The notes under the pieces were generated by a model. It saw only the letters and a list, made by a program, of their open reading frames with translations, was not told the DNA's origin and searched no databases. Below, piece by piece: positions 1-7,737 of a DNA stretch of 19,069 nucleotides. The position numbers and the translations under genes are program-made. The stretch comes from Ichthyophonus hoferi (taxonomy: Eukaryota > Opisthokonta > Ichthyosporea > Ichthyophonida > Ichthyophonidae), in NCBI GenBank assembly GCA_002751075.1, contig NAOQ01000118.1:115650-134718 (forward strand). Direction: 5' to 3'. Numbering within the stretch: position 1 is the stretch's first letter; each line of letters starts with the position of its first letter.

Positions 1-120
1 CAATACAATACAATACAACACAATACAATACAATACAGTTCAGTACAACATAACACAATACAATACAATACAATACAACACAACACAACACAGTACAACA
101 TAACACAATACAATACAACA
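1..120. repeat. (CAATA)n minisatellite
   Basis: Nearly pure tandem array of the pentamer CAATA with CAACA, CAGTA and TAACA variants. It lies in the eIF4G intron that follows the last visible exon (143-243), in a transcribed but non-coding position. The left edge is cut by the window. Confidence 0.9.
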
Positions 121-142
121 AAATAGCCAGGACGTGTCTTAC

Positions 143-243
143 CATAGGATTATCCAAACGCAAATCGTTCAGCAAGTTAACTGTAGTTTTAAGCCCTTTG
201 GTATATTCCAGTTTACTAACCACCTTATTGGTCAACAGAGCAC
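143..243 (-). CDS. EIF4G: eIF4G exon: MA3 domain, last visible
   Basis: Residues 586-619. The acceptor is ATATAG at 244-249, weak in pyrimidines; the donor is ATG then GTAAGA at 142-137. The first two bases complete a Gly codon begun in the exon at 656-809, which confirms phase. The peptide runs GALLTNKVVSKLEYTKGLK and ends LNDLRLDNPM. This fits the later helices of an MA3 repeat, where family members have an Asp/Ile-Pro turn. The gene continues beyond the window edge. Confidence 0.88.
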
Positions 244-3200
244 CTATATATATGTAGTAATAGTATATAGTATATAGTCATAGTAAAAGTAGGAATGAAT
301 GTTAAATTGTTAGGAATGTATGTTGACGTTCTCCTTTTTATTGGATGGCATAGTTTTTATTTATTTTTAAAAAATAATAATGTAGGTATGCAAACAACTA
401 CCAAAATCCATATACACATCACTCTAAACCCAGCAATTAGGCAAGGGTGTGTTACAATAATATAATATATATATAGTAGTGTATACTAAAACTATCAAAG
501 TAATCTGATTGGATGTCTATAAATAACCACCCAGCAAATAGGCAAGGGTATGTTATATTAATATATATGAGTGTAGACTAAAAAAAAACATCAAAGTAAT
601 CCGACTGGATGTCTATAAATAACCACGCAGGCACATGCACATGCACTCAACCCACCAATTAGACGGGCCACGGCCTTTCTCTGTTCGGGTTTATTGGCTT
701 CCAGGGTCTGTTTAAATAGCAGAGAAATGATCTCTACATTGAAGGTAGTGGCTTCCCACTCTTTAACTACCTTAAGGGCTTCATCCATATCAGACGAGGT
801 GTACAGGTCCTGAAAAAATTCATGAGAGTAATTAATTAGTATAAGCAGTAATTGATTAGCAATTATTTAGCACAATAGTGTCATAATTATACCAGGTATA
901 CAGGTATACATATCCTGTGAGTATCAATGAGAGTAATTAGTAATTAATTAATGCAATAGTGGCACAATCACAGTTAAATCAAGTCATCTTAAGTACATAG
1001 ACATTCATATCGTCCTTTTCTAGGAGATGTGATAATGTCATACTTGTTAGGGTTGTAGTGGTTAGTATAAATAATGTTTCTATAAATAAAAATAGAAAGA
1101 TTGGTCCTGAAGGAATATTATAACCAATAGACCAATCACATGTAATAAAGTATATAAGGTGGGGTTTAAACAGTAAATTTACCTGCAACATTTTCTTGAC
1201 AGAGCCATCAATGTCCTCTTTGCACTTGATCTTAGTGAGAGACTTGGGCTTAGGGGGTAGAGTAAACTAGGGAGAGAGAGGTTTGTATGTGTTAGGAAGG
1301 CCTAGCATAGGGGTATAAGGTATAGGAGTATAGGATATAGGGTAGGATAAACTAGGGAGAGAGCATGGTATGTGTTAGGACAGCCTAGCATATGGGTATA
1401 GGGTATAGGGTATAAAGTATAGAGTTGAGGGTAACCTAGGGAGAGAGAGTATAGTATGTGTTGGGAGGGCCTAGAATAGGGGTATAGGGTATAAGGTATA
1501 GAGAATAGGATAGGAGTATAGGATATAAGGTATAGAGAATAGGATAGGAGTATAGGATATAGGGTAGGATAAACTAAGGAGACAGTACATAAGCGGTAGA
1601 TAGGGCTAGATTATCACGATTAAAACCCAATCAAATGTTAATAATAATAATGCATCTTAATAATAGATAACAATATATCACAGATAGAATAGGGTTAGGT
1701 AGTTCAGATGAACATAATCCAATCATAACCCAAGAATCGTAGTTAATACATTTAAAAGTATATCATAATTGAACGACTACATATAAAGGTTGGCATGATC
1801 ATTCCCTATTAAATTATACAACACATGTGACAGACAACTATTGGTAGATGATATAGATGATATTCAAATCTCATATGATTTGATAGATTGAGGTTTAGCT
1901 AACTTCCTAATCCGGTAATAGTAGAAATTGCTAACAATGATCGCAATTCTTACCCTAATATCTTATCCTCTATTATTTATAGAGATAGTGATTGGTTGTT
2001 CAATAGTCTTGCCTTTTGATTGGCCTAGTGACTGATAGATTAACGTAGACCAACGGTTATAATATAATATATGACATCATAGTATATGACGTAATGTACT
2101 ATGTGATAGTTGGTCAACTCAGACACAAAAGGAAGTTGGTGTTATAATGTGAAAAAAAAATACATGACGTAAGTTATGGTGCAAGAGATTAGGTGTAGAC
2201 CAACCAATGTATATATATATAAACACACCCCTATCATCCAATTATACCTTGACATTCAGGCCAGGGTCGGCCATATTAGGCAGATGAGAAGAGGGAGGGA
2301 GGTTGGTGGTAGAGGGAGGAAGTATGCCATGGGGCAACATAGTGTTCTGAGGCCGAAGGCTAGGCCCATCTAGGTTATGGGTGGCCGCTGTTCTCTTCTC
2401 TTGTTGGAACAGACGCAGGCGCTCCAATTCATCTGGCTGTAGGCAGACAGGGAGGGAGAGGGAGAGGACAAGGGAGGGGTGGAAGAAATACAATAAGAGA
2501 GAAGAGGAGATAATAGGAGATAATGAGATATAATCCAATATAAGGACATAACAGGATATAATACAATATAGGTGCCCCCATCCTATATGTATACGTAGAT
2601 GTATATAGATACAGTTTCCTACAGCAGAGCATTACCATCATATCATTATACTATAGTGTTCATTCTGGAATATTAGTGTGCAATGATGTTCCAGTCCTCA
2701 TTAATGTTTATTTTAAATATAAGTTATAAATTAATAAACCTATTGATGGAATAATAGATATAATTGATTGTAAATATATCTAGTTATATATCATTTGCCA
2801 CTATATCTATGTATATCAAATCTAGCGATCCAATCATATCCCTCTATATATTTTAATACACCAATCACACTATACTATATCCACCTACACATACATACCT
2901 ATCCTAGCTACCCAATCCCGTCCCTCTCTATAATTCAATACACCAATCACACTCCATATATACCTTGTTCTGGTTGAGATTAATATTGGCCACTCTGCTA
3001 ATCTCTCCATCATAACTCCTTTGATTGGCTCTTATATTCCCTCCTCTCCCTCCCATACTATCATTACGTTGCATAGGCATGCCTCCACTGCTAGAGACAC
3101 TACGTCCAAACCCTGGTCCGCCCATATACTGCATAAATGAGAGTAGGGTAGGAGAGTAGGAGAGGATAGGATAAGATCAATAGGAGGGAAGGAACATAAC

Positions 3201-6200
3201 AGGTCAGGACAGCACACTTAACAAAACATAAATTATATAATGTCTAGAAAGAAGGTAGACACACCACGGCACTACATTACAACAATAAACCTTAGGCTAC
3301 TCTACCCTCTCCTCTCCTGCACCAAACCACACCACACTACCCCCTACATAGCAACATACAATATACTATACCTGATTATTACCCATTGGGCCCTCCGGTC
3401 CAAGCATACCCATGCCATATATAGGAGTTGAGAAACCTCTAGAGCCCTGTGCGTATTGGCTGATGGGAGCTCCAACGCCACCCATTGGACCTTGGAATTG
3501 ATTCATGAAATTACCTGGGGGTCTCGGATATTGACCCCCATATTGCATTCTAGGGGAACACATCTGGGGGGAACCGAACCGATTGCGTCCTTGGTTGGGA
3601 TGGGGATTTATCATGCCAAACTATAAACACATATATATAATAGGATAGCGAAGGGAAAGGAAAAAAACATATATACGTACATGGTTAGTGTATATGTTAG
3701 CGGGGAGAAGGTAGTTGTGTTTTATGGTGTACTATACTGTATTGTATTGTACAGTATAGTATGTTATGGTATAGTGTATTATATTGCATAATGTTCATAT
3801 GGCTAATCATATCAAACTGTATATAAAGGAAGGAGAGTTGTGCATATGTATATGTTAGGACAAGGAAATTGATAGTGTTATGTTATGCTAGTTTATATTG
3901 CGTTCTATTGTGTATGGTATTGTATGTTTTACTGCACTGAATTATAATAGTACATTATGTTGCATTGTATTGATAGCCAATAATAATAACACTAAACGTT
4001 ATTATACATATAAATTATATAATGGTTAGCAGTAGTAAGTAGTGTAGGGGGTATATACTATAATAGACAAATGAAAAATACAAAGACAGCTTAAACCACA
4101 TCTAACGAGAGGGATTCGCTACCTCTTCACGAATTTCTTTGAGGGTCTTTGGTTTGTTGACTTCTCTACGAGGTACCCAATGATTGGATCGCATTTCAAT
4201 GATCTCCTGCAATCCCCAACAATCATTATTCCTATTGGTTAATAAAATACCAGGGTGATATGATTAGTTGAAAGTTATGATATTTGTAGAGATGGAAAAG
4301 ATATATATCTTATATGCCGCCAATCATATATGTATTTTATATAAACCTATCCACTAATAAAAAAACTTAAAGAACAGATAAAGGTATATGATGGAACGAT
4401 ATTTTTTAAAAAATGTCTCGTTGCTTATATTGGGGAAATGATAACTCACTGTTAACTTATGTATGACAATTAATCAAGGATTGCATACAGATATAAGCAC
4501 ATTATCAGAGAGTATAGTAGAGTATAATATAATAGATTATGATATAGTTAGTATTGCATAATATAATATAATATACTGCAATACAATATAACATAGTGTA
4601 GTATAATACAGTACAGTATCGTATAATATAATATAGCACAATATAACAAGAAAACATAGCATAATACACCACTTTAACTGTAACCCTATCCCTGCCTATG
4701 GCCCGATCCGATCCTAAACCCACCTGCAACATAAAGCGAATACGGGCTGGTAGCTCCTTAGTACTAGCCAACTCCTGTATCCTATCAAAGTAGCACTTCA
4801 TAAACTTAGCTGCCCTCTCATGATCTAGCAGCTTGCCTACAGTAGTTAATAGCTTGCATAGGCACTCTACATCGTCTACATCTGCGTTACGGATCTAGAA
4901 GGAAAAGGAAAGGGAGGTGAAGGATGACTAGATTAGTTGGCGTCACAAATAATGTCAGGCCTGAGTTGACTGGAGGATGCGAATTAAGCCATTAAAATCA
5001 ATGAAGATACATATACAAAGGCAGATAGATAGATAGGACATAGCAGATGCATATGCCCATCTAACAGTTCTTGTGTACACGGTGTAGAATCCTCTCACAA
5101 ATGAGTTTGAATCTAGATATACAAAAACGTATATAATATAACATAATAGATAATATACATATATCATACATACATATCCTCTCAGAAATGACTTTATATA
5201 TAGATATAGGCACATATATATTAAACATATATTACATATATATTACATATACCTATACATACACATATACATATACGTATACCTACCTTAACTTTTCCTA
5301 GCAGTTCCTGTATGCAGTCATGTAGAATTCTCTCAGATATCAGTTTAAACTTTCCAATCTCACCTATAAACTTGATGTTGCCCAGCATTTTCAGCTTGGC
5401 TACCAGACGACGCTCTTCATCATCGGCTAAGGTACGGCGGTGTGTAATGTGAGACAGTATATAATGGGGTTGCATAGTATATAGAAGTAGTGTTGTACAG
5501 AATATAAAAGTAGTGTGGTATAGTATCTAGAAGTAGCGTGGTATAGTATATAGTATATAGTATATAGTGCATAGTATACAGTATAGTAGAATATAGTATA
5601 TAATGCACAGTAGAGTATAAGGTAATGGTGATATATACTTGTTAGTTGCGTATAGTGTGATACACTGTATAGTAGATAATATCTATATATATAATATACC
5701 ATAACAAAATATTAACTGACTATTTAACTTAGAGATCTAGAGGCAAAATCAAACAGGAAGGAAGCAACATATATTATGATGCGCCAACCACAACTATATG
5801 CCTATCTATTTAAATTTTATAACTTAATTCTTATGGCCATATATATACTACTGAACTGATAGGAGTCCCTCAGATACCTTTCTCTCCATCACCCCAGATT
5901 TTTAAATTTTATAATCTAATTCGAATTAGATCCTATATATATATACTGTAACTAACCTGATGGAGGACCCTCAGATACCTTTCTCTCTATGGCCCTACAT
6001 GTTTAACTTTTAAATACTCGCTCCTATTGGCCCACTATATAGATACATATATATATATATATTGCTACTAACCTGACAGAGGCCCCTCCGATGCCTTTCT
6101 ATCAAACTCCTTAAAGATGGTAGTTCTGTTTTTAAACTCTTCCTGGCATCTTTTAACCAATAGTCGGCGAAAAGTCTATCAATAAAAGCGTTTGATTGAA

Positions 6201-7613
6201 TGGATAGAAGGTGGTTATAAGTAATTGGGTTTATAATTACGATATTATTGGCCTAGCTTGATATAACCACATAAGGTAGATGTATATTACATCACAACAT
6301 AGCATACCATATCATATCCTAACCAATCACAACACTACTTAAAAGCAGCAGCTCATAACATCATCTCATCCCATTCAATCAAATCATAATACCTGCAAAA
6401 ATTGAGTAAACTACATAAAAATATAGCCAAATTATATGGAAATATAGCAAATTCACATGAAATTCAAGGAGCGGGATAATTACAGGGCCGGATTTGGAGC
6501 CAGGGGGGTCAAAATTAGGGGCAGTGGTTGAAAGTTTATGGCACACTTCAGCGTACATAGAGCTGAAATGAGGCTCATCTACAGCCTTGTCAAACAGCTA
6601 TAGGGAGGAGGAAGGGAAGGAGGAGGTTGGTTTTAATGGGGTTTAATGAGCGTAAAACATTGGCTGGGTGGGTAGGTGGATGATGGGGCAAATGTAATGG
6701 TTGTTATTTATGTTTATATAATATTATATATGATTGTATATGGGATATAGGATTTTAGAGTATACAGGGTCAAATGTAGTCTATATGGTTATATATGGTA
6801 TATAGGGTTATATATGGTATATGGTATTATACAGTAAATAGTATTATATCGTATATAGGGTTATATATGATTATCTTACCAATATAACCAATCCTTGGAG
6901 TACTACGATGTTATTCAGACCAGCCCCATGGATTTGCTCCAATAGATTATCGTATTTCTCGACTGTGAGCTTGTTGAGAATCCTACCAATCATAGAGGGG
7001 TTAGATGGATAAAGGCATGTGTACAATGTCATATAGGAAAGTATACATAGATAGGGCAGTATGGAAGGGTATATTTATTATTAGCTATGCCATAATAATA
7101 TCATTACTAGAAATATTAATAATAAAAAATATAAAAATAATATGTAAAGAGTACATACGATCGTAGTTTTCTAAAGGTAATCTCATCTTCAGAAATCGTT
7201 TTCCCTGATTGGCTGGGAGGCACCCATCGATTGGCTGATCGTTGAAGGACCGGTGCTGCCTGAGAGGGAAAGGGAAGGTGTGGTTGATGGAATATCAGTA
7301 GGTGTGTGTATTATGCAATGTTATATAGTATAGTATAGAACCGTATAGGAGAGGAGAGGAAAGAATAGCATGGCATAGTATATATATATATATATATATC
7401 CTACCATACCCTACCATACCCTACGACGCCTTACTATACCCTACTATATCTCTATATCCTACTATATCTATATATATCGTACTCTATCCCACTATATCCA
7501 ACTATATTTTACCTCCCCTGCCGAATTGGCAGCACCCCCGGAGCCCCCGTTTATCTGCTGGCCGTCCAGTTTACTGTTGTCTAAAGCCAGGGTTAAATGT
7601 GTTTTTTGTTTTT
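143..7613 (-). CDS. EIF4G: eIF4G translation initiation factor, 14 exons, both ends missing
   Basis: Scaffold of the cytoplasmic cap-binding complex eIF4F: the family bridges eIF4E, eIF4A and eIF3. Fourteen exons on the minus strand join as 2 nt plus 619 codons with every phase matching. Residues about 57-287 form the MIF4G domain (HEAT repeats that bind eIF4A). Signature pieces are ILNKLT (68-73), LFDKA (102-106), FRRLL, LGNIKFIGE, RIRFMLQ and NHWVPRR. Residues 306-506 are a low-complexity linker rich in Gly, Met, Pro, Asn and Gln. Residues about 510-619 are the start of an MA3 domain. Family members usually have several hundred residues before MIF4G, including a Y-x4-L-hydrophobic eIF4E-binding motif; those exons are not securely found upstream of 7613. 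The C-terminal end lies left of position 143. The family assignment is firm; the paralogue is not resolvable. Individual exons are listed separately. Confidence 0.93.
429..627. repeat. Two-unit tandem duplication of about 100 bp in an eIF4G intron
   Basis: Units 429-530 and 531-627 share CAGCAA(T/A)TAGGCAAGGGT at the start and TGGATGTCTATAAATAACCAC at the end. Their starts resemble the exon end and 5' splice site at 648-665 (ACCCA, one mismatch, then CAATTAG). The donor GT seen there is GC in both copies. They look like decayed duplicates anchored on the splice junction. Confidence 0.8.
656..809 (-). CDS. EIF4G: eIF4G exon: MA3 domain
   Basis: Residues 535-585 plus one base of Gly586. The acceptor is TTTTTTCAG just before 809; the donor is ATTG then GTGGGT. 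The peptide begins DLYTSSDMDEALKVVKEWEA and contains LLFKQTLEANKPEQR. This matches the family's MA3 pattern: a helix after the conserved 'ND/SD-x-x-EA' turn, then a helix with 'ERS/EQR' and 'LL'. An alternative start at the internal Met is unnecessary because the frame is continuous with the exon at 1183-1266. Confidence 0.92.
1183..1266 (-). CDS. EIF4G: eIF4G exon: entry into MA3 domain
   Basis: Residues 507-534, phase 0 at both ends, donor CAG then GTAAAT. The peptide is FTLPPKPKSLTK followed by KCKEDIDGSVKKMLQ: a basic Pro-rich lead into the first MA3 helix, which carries the usual Lys/Ile/Glu pattern ending in a leucine-rich turn before DLY of the next exon. Its acceptor, CTCTCTCCCTAG, has three further near-copies upstream in the same intron (see the repeat at 1243-1600). 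Confidence 0.88.
1243..1600. repeat. Tandem copies of an exon start and its 3' splice site
   Basis: Units of about 85 bp start near 1249, 1334 and 1418; a fourth, more diverged, starts near 1556. On the minus strand each carries CTCC(C/T)TAG followed by a TTTAYYCTACC-like copy of the exon head. Shared positions are AAACTAGGG at 1264-1272 and 1349-1357, AACCTAGGG at 1433-1441 and AAACTAAGG at 1571-1579. Each unit also shares TATGTGTT and a GGCCTAG/AGCCTAG stretch. A short sub-repeat (TATAGGATAGGAG type) fills the gap before the fourth unit. Only the first copy continues into a long open exon. Confidence 0.85.
1601..2247. other. Remainder of the 981-bp eIF4G intron, non-coding
   Basis: No exon is supportable here. 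It contains CCAATCA/TGATTGG at about 1627, 1717, 1988 and 2016, a repeated GTAGACCAAC (2045 and 2195), and two TGACGTAA octamers (2087-2094 and 2165-2172) that resemble CREB/ATF sites. This points to old tandem duplication near the donor at 2247. No function can be assigned. Confidence 0.55.
2248..2436 (-). CDS. EIF4G: eIF4G exon: Pro/Leu-rich linker
   Basis: Residues 444-506, phase 0 at both ends. The acceptor CTGTCTGCCTACAG is excellent; the donor is AAG then GTATAA. It begins with a charged stretch, PDELERLRLFQQEKR, that could form a short helix. It then becomes Pro/Ser/Leu-rich (LPPSTTNLPPSSHLP) and ends DPGLNVK. This is disordered linker between MIF4G and MA3. The opposite-strand open frame here is a shadow. 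Confidence 0.85.
2437..2500 (-). promoter_or_regulatory. Long polypyrimidine tract of a 3' splice site
   Basis: Read on the minus strand this is almost uninterrupted C/T (CCCTCCCTCTCC type) ending in CTGCCTACAG at the exon boundary. It is much longer than the 10-20 nt usually needed for U2AF binding. Similar tracts precede the exons at 6597 and 7613. Confidence 0.75.
2824..2972. repeat. Tandem duplication spanning a 5' splice site
   Basis: Units 2824-2890 and 2906-2972 are about 70% identical with an 82-bp offset. Both share TCCCTCT, then AATACACCAATCACACT. The right unit covers the true donor (AAG then GTATAT) and the last exon bases. The left unit places a GTAG then GTGGAT junction at the matching point, so a donor-like site survives in the copy. 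Confidence 0.82.
2964..3128 (-). CDS. EIF4G: eIF4G exon: Gly/Met/Asn-rich linker
   Basis: Residues 389-443, phase 0 at both ends; acceptor CATTTATGCAG, donor AAG then GTATAT. The peptide starts YMGGPGFGRSVSSSGGMPMQ, has SMGGRGG and ends RVANINLNQNK. The RGG-type composition suggests a disordered segment, possibly RNA-contacting. Assignment rests on phase, splice sites and position, not on homology. Confidence 0.82.
3372..3620 (-). CDS. EIF4G: eIF4G exon: Gly/Pro/Met/Gln-rich linker
   Basis: Residues 306-388, the longest exon seen, phase 0 at both ends; acceptor TTTATAG, donor CAG then GTATAG. It reads FGMINPHPNQGRNRFGSPQM, then repeated Pro-Arg, Gly-Pro-Met and Gly-Met elements, ending GPMGNNQ. 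Low complexity with many Met and Asn, typical of disordered or condensate-forming regions of translation factors. The in-frame ATG near the start is internal, not the gene start. Confidence 0.85.
3730..3761. repeat. Perfect 11-bp inverted repeat (hairpin) in an intron
   Basis: Arms 3730-3740 (TACTATACTGT) and 3751-3761 (ACAGTATAGTA) flank a 10-nt loop. It lies in the 502-bp intron 3621-4122, which otherwise shows only AT-rich low-complexity sequence and no exon. Confidence 0.8.
4123..4206 (-). CDS. EIF4G: eIF4G exon: end of MIF4G, WVPRR motif
   Basis: Residues 278-305, phase 0 at both ends; acceptor GGGATTGCAG, donor GAG then GTAGCG. The peptide EIIEMRSNHWVPRREVNKPK continues TLKEIREE. It matches the conserved 'L-R-x-N-x-W-V-P-R-R ... 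P-K-T-I/L-x-E-I-x-x-E' block that closes the MIF4G region in plant and animal eIF4G. Confidence 0.95.
4724..4894 (-). CDS. EIF4G: eIF4G exon: MIF4G HEAT repeats
   Basis: Residues 221-277, phase 0 at both ends; acceptor CTTTTCCTTCTAG, donor CAG then GTGGGT. It contains VECLCKLLTTVGKLLDH, YFDRIQEL and ARIRFMLQ. These equal the family's 'E-x-L-C-x-L-L-T-T-I-G-K-x-L-D', 'Y-F-x-x-M' and 'R-I-R-F-M-L-Q' blocks, among the most conserved in eIF4G. Confidence 0.97.
5060..5212. repeat. Decayed copies of an exon segment in the next intron
   Basis: Positions 5060-5117 resemble exon bases 5297-5354 (CTAGCAGTTC to AGTTTAAACT) at about three quarters identity, with a 237-bp offset. Shared words are AGTTC, GTGTAGAAT/ATGTAGAAT and CTCTCA. 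A shorter copy at 5175-5212 matches the first copy (ATCCTCTCA(C/G)AAATGA, then TAGATATA) with an offset near 86 bp. The copies lie downstream of the source exon in transcription order. Confidence 0.78.
5287..5426 (-). CDS. EIF4G: eIF4G exon: MIF4G core, LGNIKFIGE motif
   Basis: Residues 174-220. Acceptor CCGTACCTTAG; the first two bases (CC) complete an Ala codon whose G ends the exon at 6073-6175. Donor AAG then GTAGGT. It contains DDEERRLVAKLKMLGNIKFI, then GEIGKFKLISERILHDC. LGNIKFIGE...FKL...ER/AI-x-H-x-C is diagnostic for eIF4G. The spacer before LGN is about ten residues shorter than human eIF4GI as I recall it. Confidence 0.97.
5427..5853. other. Part of the 646-bp eIF4G intron, low complexity
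   Basis: Dominated by TATAGTATATAG-type degenerate repeats (5500-5640), then AT-rich unique sequence. Open frames on the minus strand here are rich in Tyr, Ile and Leu from the repeat and are not genes. Confidence 0.6.
5854..6110. repeat. Exon tail plus donor, tandemly triplicated
   Basis: The last about 35 bases of the exon at 6073-6175 and its 5' splice site recur twice in the following intron. Equivalent junction points are 6073, 5957 and 5856 (offsets 116 and 101 bp). All carry AGAAAGG(C/T)ATC(G/T)GAGGG followed by a CTNNTCAG-like end. The flanking AT-rich intron, including TTTAAATTTTATAA, is copied too. The middle copy keeps CAG then GTTAGT; the outer copy has lost GT at the equivalent position. 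Confidence 0.88.
5957..5986 (-). CDS. EIF4G: Possible 30-nt in-phase mini-exon of eIF4G
   Basis: Middle copy of the duplicated exon tail. It has AG directly before 5986 and GTTAGT after 5957. Its 30 nt preserve the reading phase and would insert ERKVSEGPPS after DRKASEGPLS of the upstream exon, i.e. a tandem repeat of the same ten residues. Including it would bring the spacer before LGNIKFIGE close to the length in human eIF4GI. The acceptor (GGCCATAG) lacks a good pyrimidine tract, so it may be silent or only alternatively used. Confidence 0.35.
6073..6175 (-). CDS. EIF4G: eIF4G exon: MIF4G, FRRLL block
   Basis: Residues 140-173 plus one base of Ala174; acceptor TTGATAG, donor CAG then GTTAGT. 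The peptide TFRRLLVKRCQEEFKNRT leads to FKEFDRKASEGPLS. It matches the family's 'F-R/K-x-L-L-L-x-R/K-C-Q-x-E-F' helix. Confidence 0.95.
6484..6597 (-). CDS. EIF4G: eIF4G exon: MIF4G, LFDKA block
   Basis: Residues 102-139, phase 0 at both ends. The acceptor lies just downstream of a CTCCTTCCCTTCCTCCTCCC tract; the donor is CCT then GTAATT. The peptide starts LFDKAVDEPHFSSMYAEVCH, equal to the family's 'I-F-E/D-K-A-x-x-E-P-x-F-x-x-x-Y-A-x-x-C'. A Pro-rich loop ends it. The frame stays open past the donor, but phase and homology to the next exon fix the splice. Confidence 0.95.
6880..6982 (-). CDS. EIF4G: eIF4G exon: MIF4G first helices
   Basis: Residues 67 (last base of its codon) to 101; acceptor ATGATTGGTAG, donor TTG then GTAAGA. 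The peptide ILNKLTVEKYDNLLEQIH ends VVLQGLVIL. ILNKLTP/V...F/Y-x-x-L is the canonical entry to the MIF4G domain. Confidence 0.95.
7159..7259 (-). CDS. EIF4G: eIF4G exon: lead into MIF4G
   Basis: Residues 34-66 plus two bases of Ser67; acceptor CCCTCTCAG, donor TC then GTATGT. The peptide runs AAPVLQRSANRWVPPS, then EDEITFRKLRS. Family proteins have an 'N-R-W/F...' element and 'F-R-K-V/L-R-S/G' immediately before ILNKLT. Confidence 0.92.
7375..7512. repeat. Degenerate CCTACTATAT minisatellite beside a donor site
   Basis: The intron between exons 7159-7259 and 7513-7613 holds a (TA)n run, then ten or so variants of CCTACYATA(T/C). On the minus strand these read TATAGTAGG, each a weak GTAGG donor-like word, abutting the true GTAAAA donor at 7512. 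Confidence 0.75.
7513..7613 (-). CDS. EIF4G: eIF4G exon: first securely identified, upstream of MIF4G
   Basis: Two bases, then residues 1-33 of the visible protein, phase 0 out. The acceptor CTCTCTAG follows a pyrimidine tract of about 50 nt; the donor is GAG then GTAAAA. The peptide KQKTHLTLALDNSKLDG is followed by a Gly/Ala-rich stretch (NGGSGGAANSAGE). Only the frame used is open; the other two contain stops. Joining phase and composition make it coding. It is probably the disordered region between the eIF4E-binding site and MIF4G. Confidence 0.85.
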
Positions 7614-7675
7614 CTAGAGAGGGAGTGGGCAAAGGAGGGTGAGGGAGGGTGAGGGAGAAGAAAGGAGAGAGAATT
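7614..7675 (-). promoter_or_regulatory. Long polypyrimidine tract of a 3' splice site
   Basis: On the minus strand: CTCTCTCCTTTCTTCTCCCT, then CACCCTCCCTCACCCTCC and CCCTCTCTAG. This strong acceptor shows the exon ending at 7613 is internal, so at least one more 5' exon exists at higher coordinates. Confidence 0.8.
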
Positions 7676-7737
7676 TTCTTTAGCTAAACCTGTCTTCAGC
7701 CCCACATAATAATACAGAAGAGAATATGTATAGTGAT

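Noticed and set aside
979-1191. Minus-strand 70-codon frame
   Set aside because: It starts inside the exon 1183-1266 in another frame and runs through an AT-rich intron with Thr/Leu-rich low complexity.
2176-2373. Plus-strand 65-codon frame opposite an eIF4G exon
   Set aside because: Shadow of the Pro-rich minus-strand exon 2248-2436, which has consensus splice sites and matching phases.
3240-3431. Plus-strand 63-codon frame
   Set aside because: It lies across the intron 3129-3371 and the end of a minus-strand eIF4G exon, with no splice signals or recognisable protein.
4955-5702. Several minus-strand open frames rich in Tyr, Ile and Leu
   Set aside because: They arise from TATAGTATATAG-type repeats and exon read-through past the donor at 5286; only 5287-5426 is coding.
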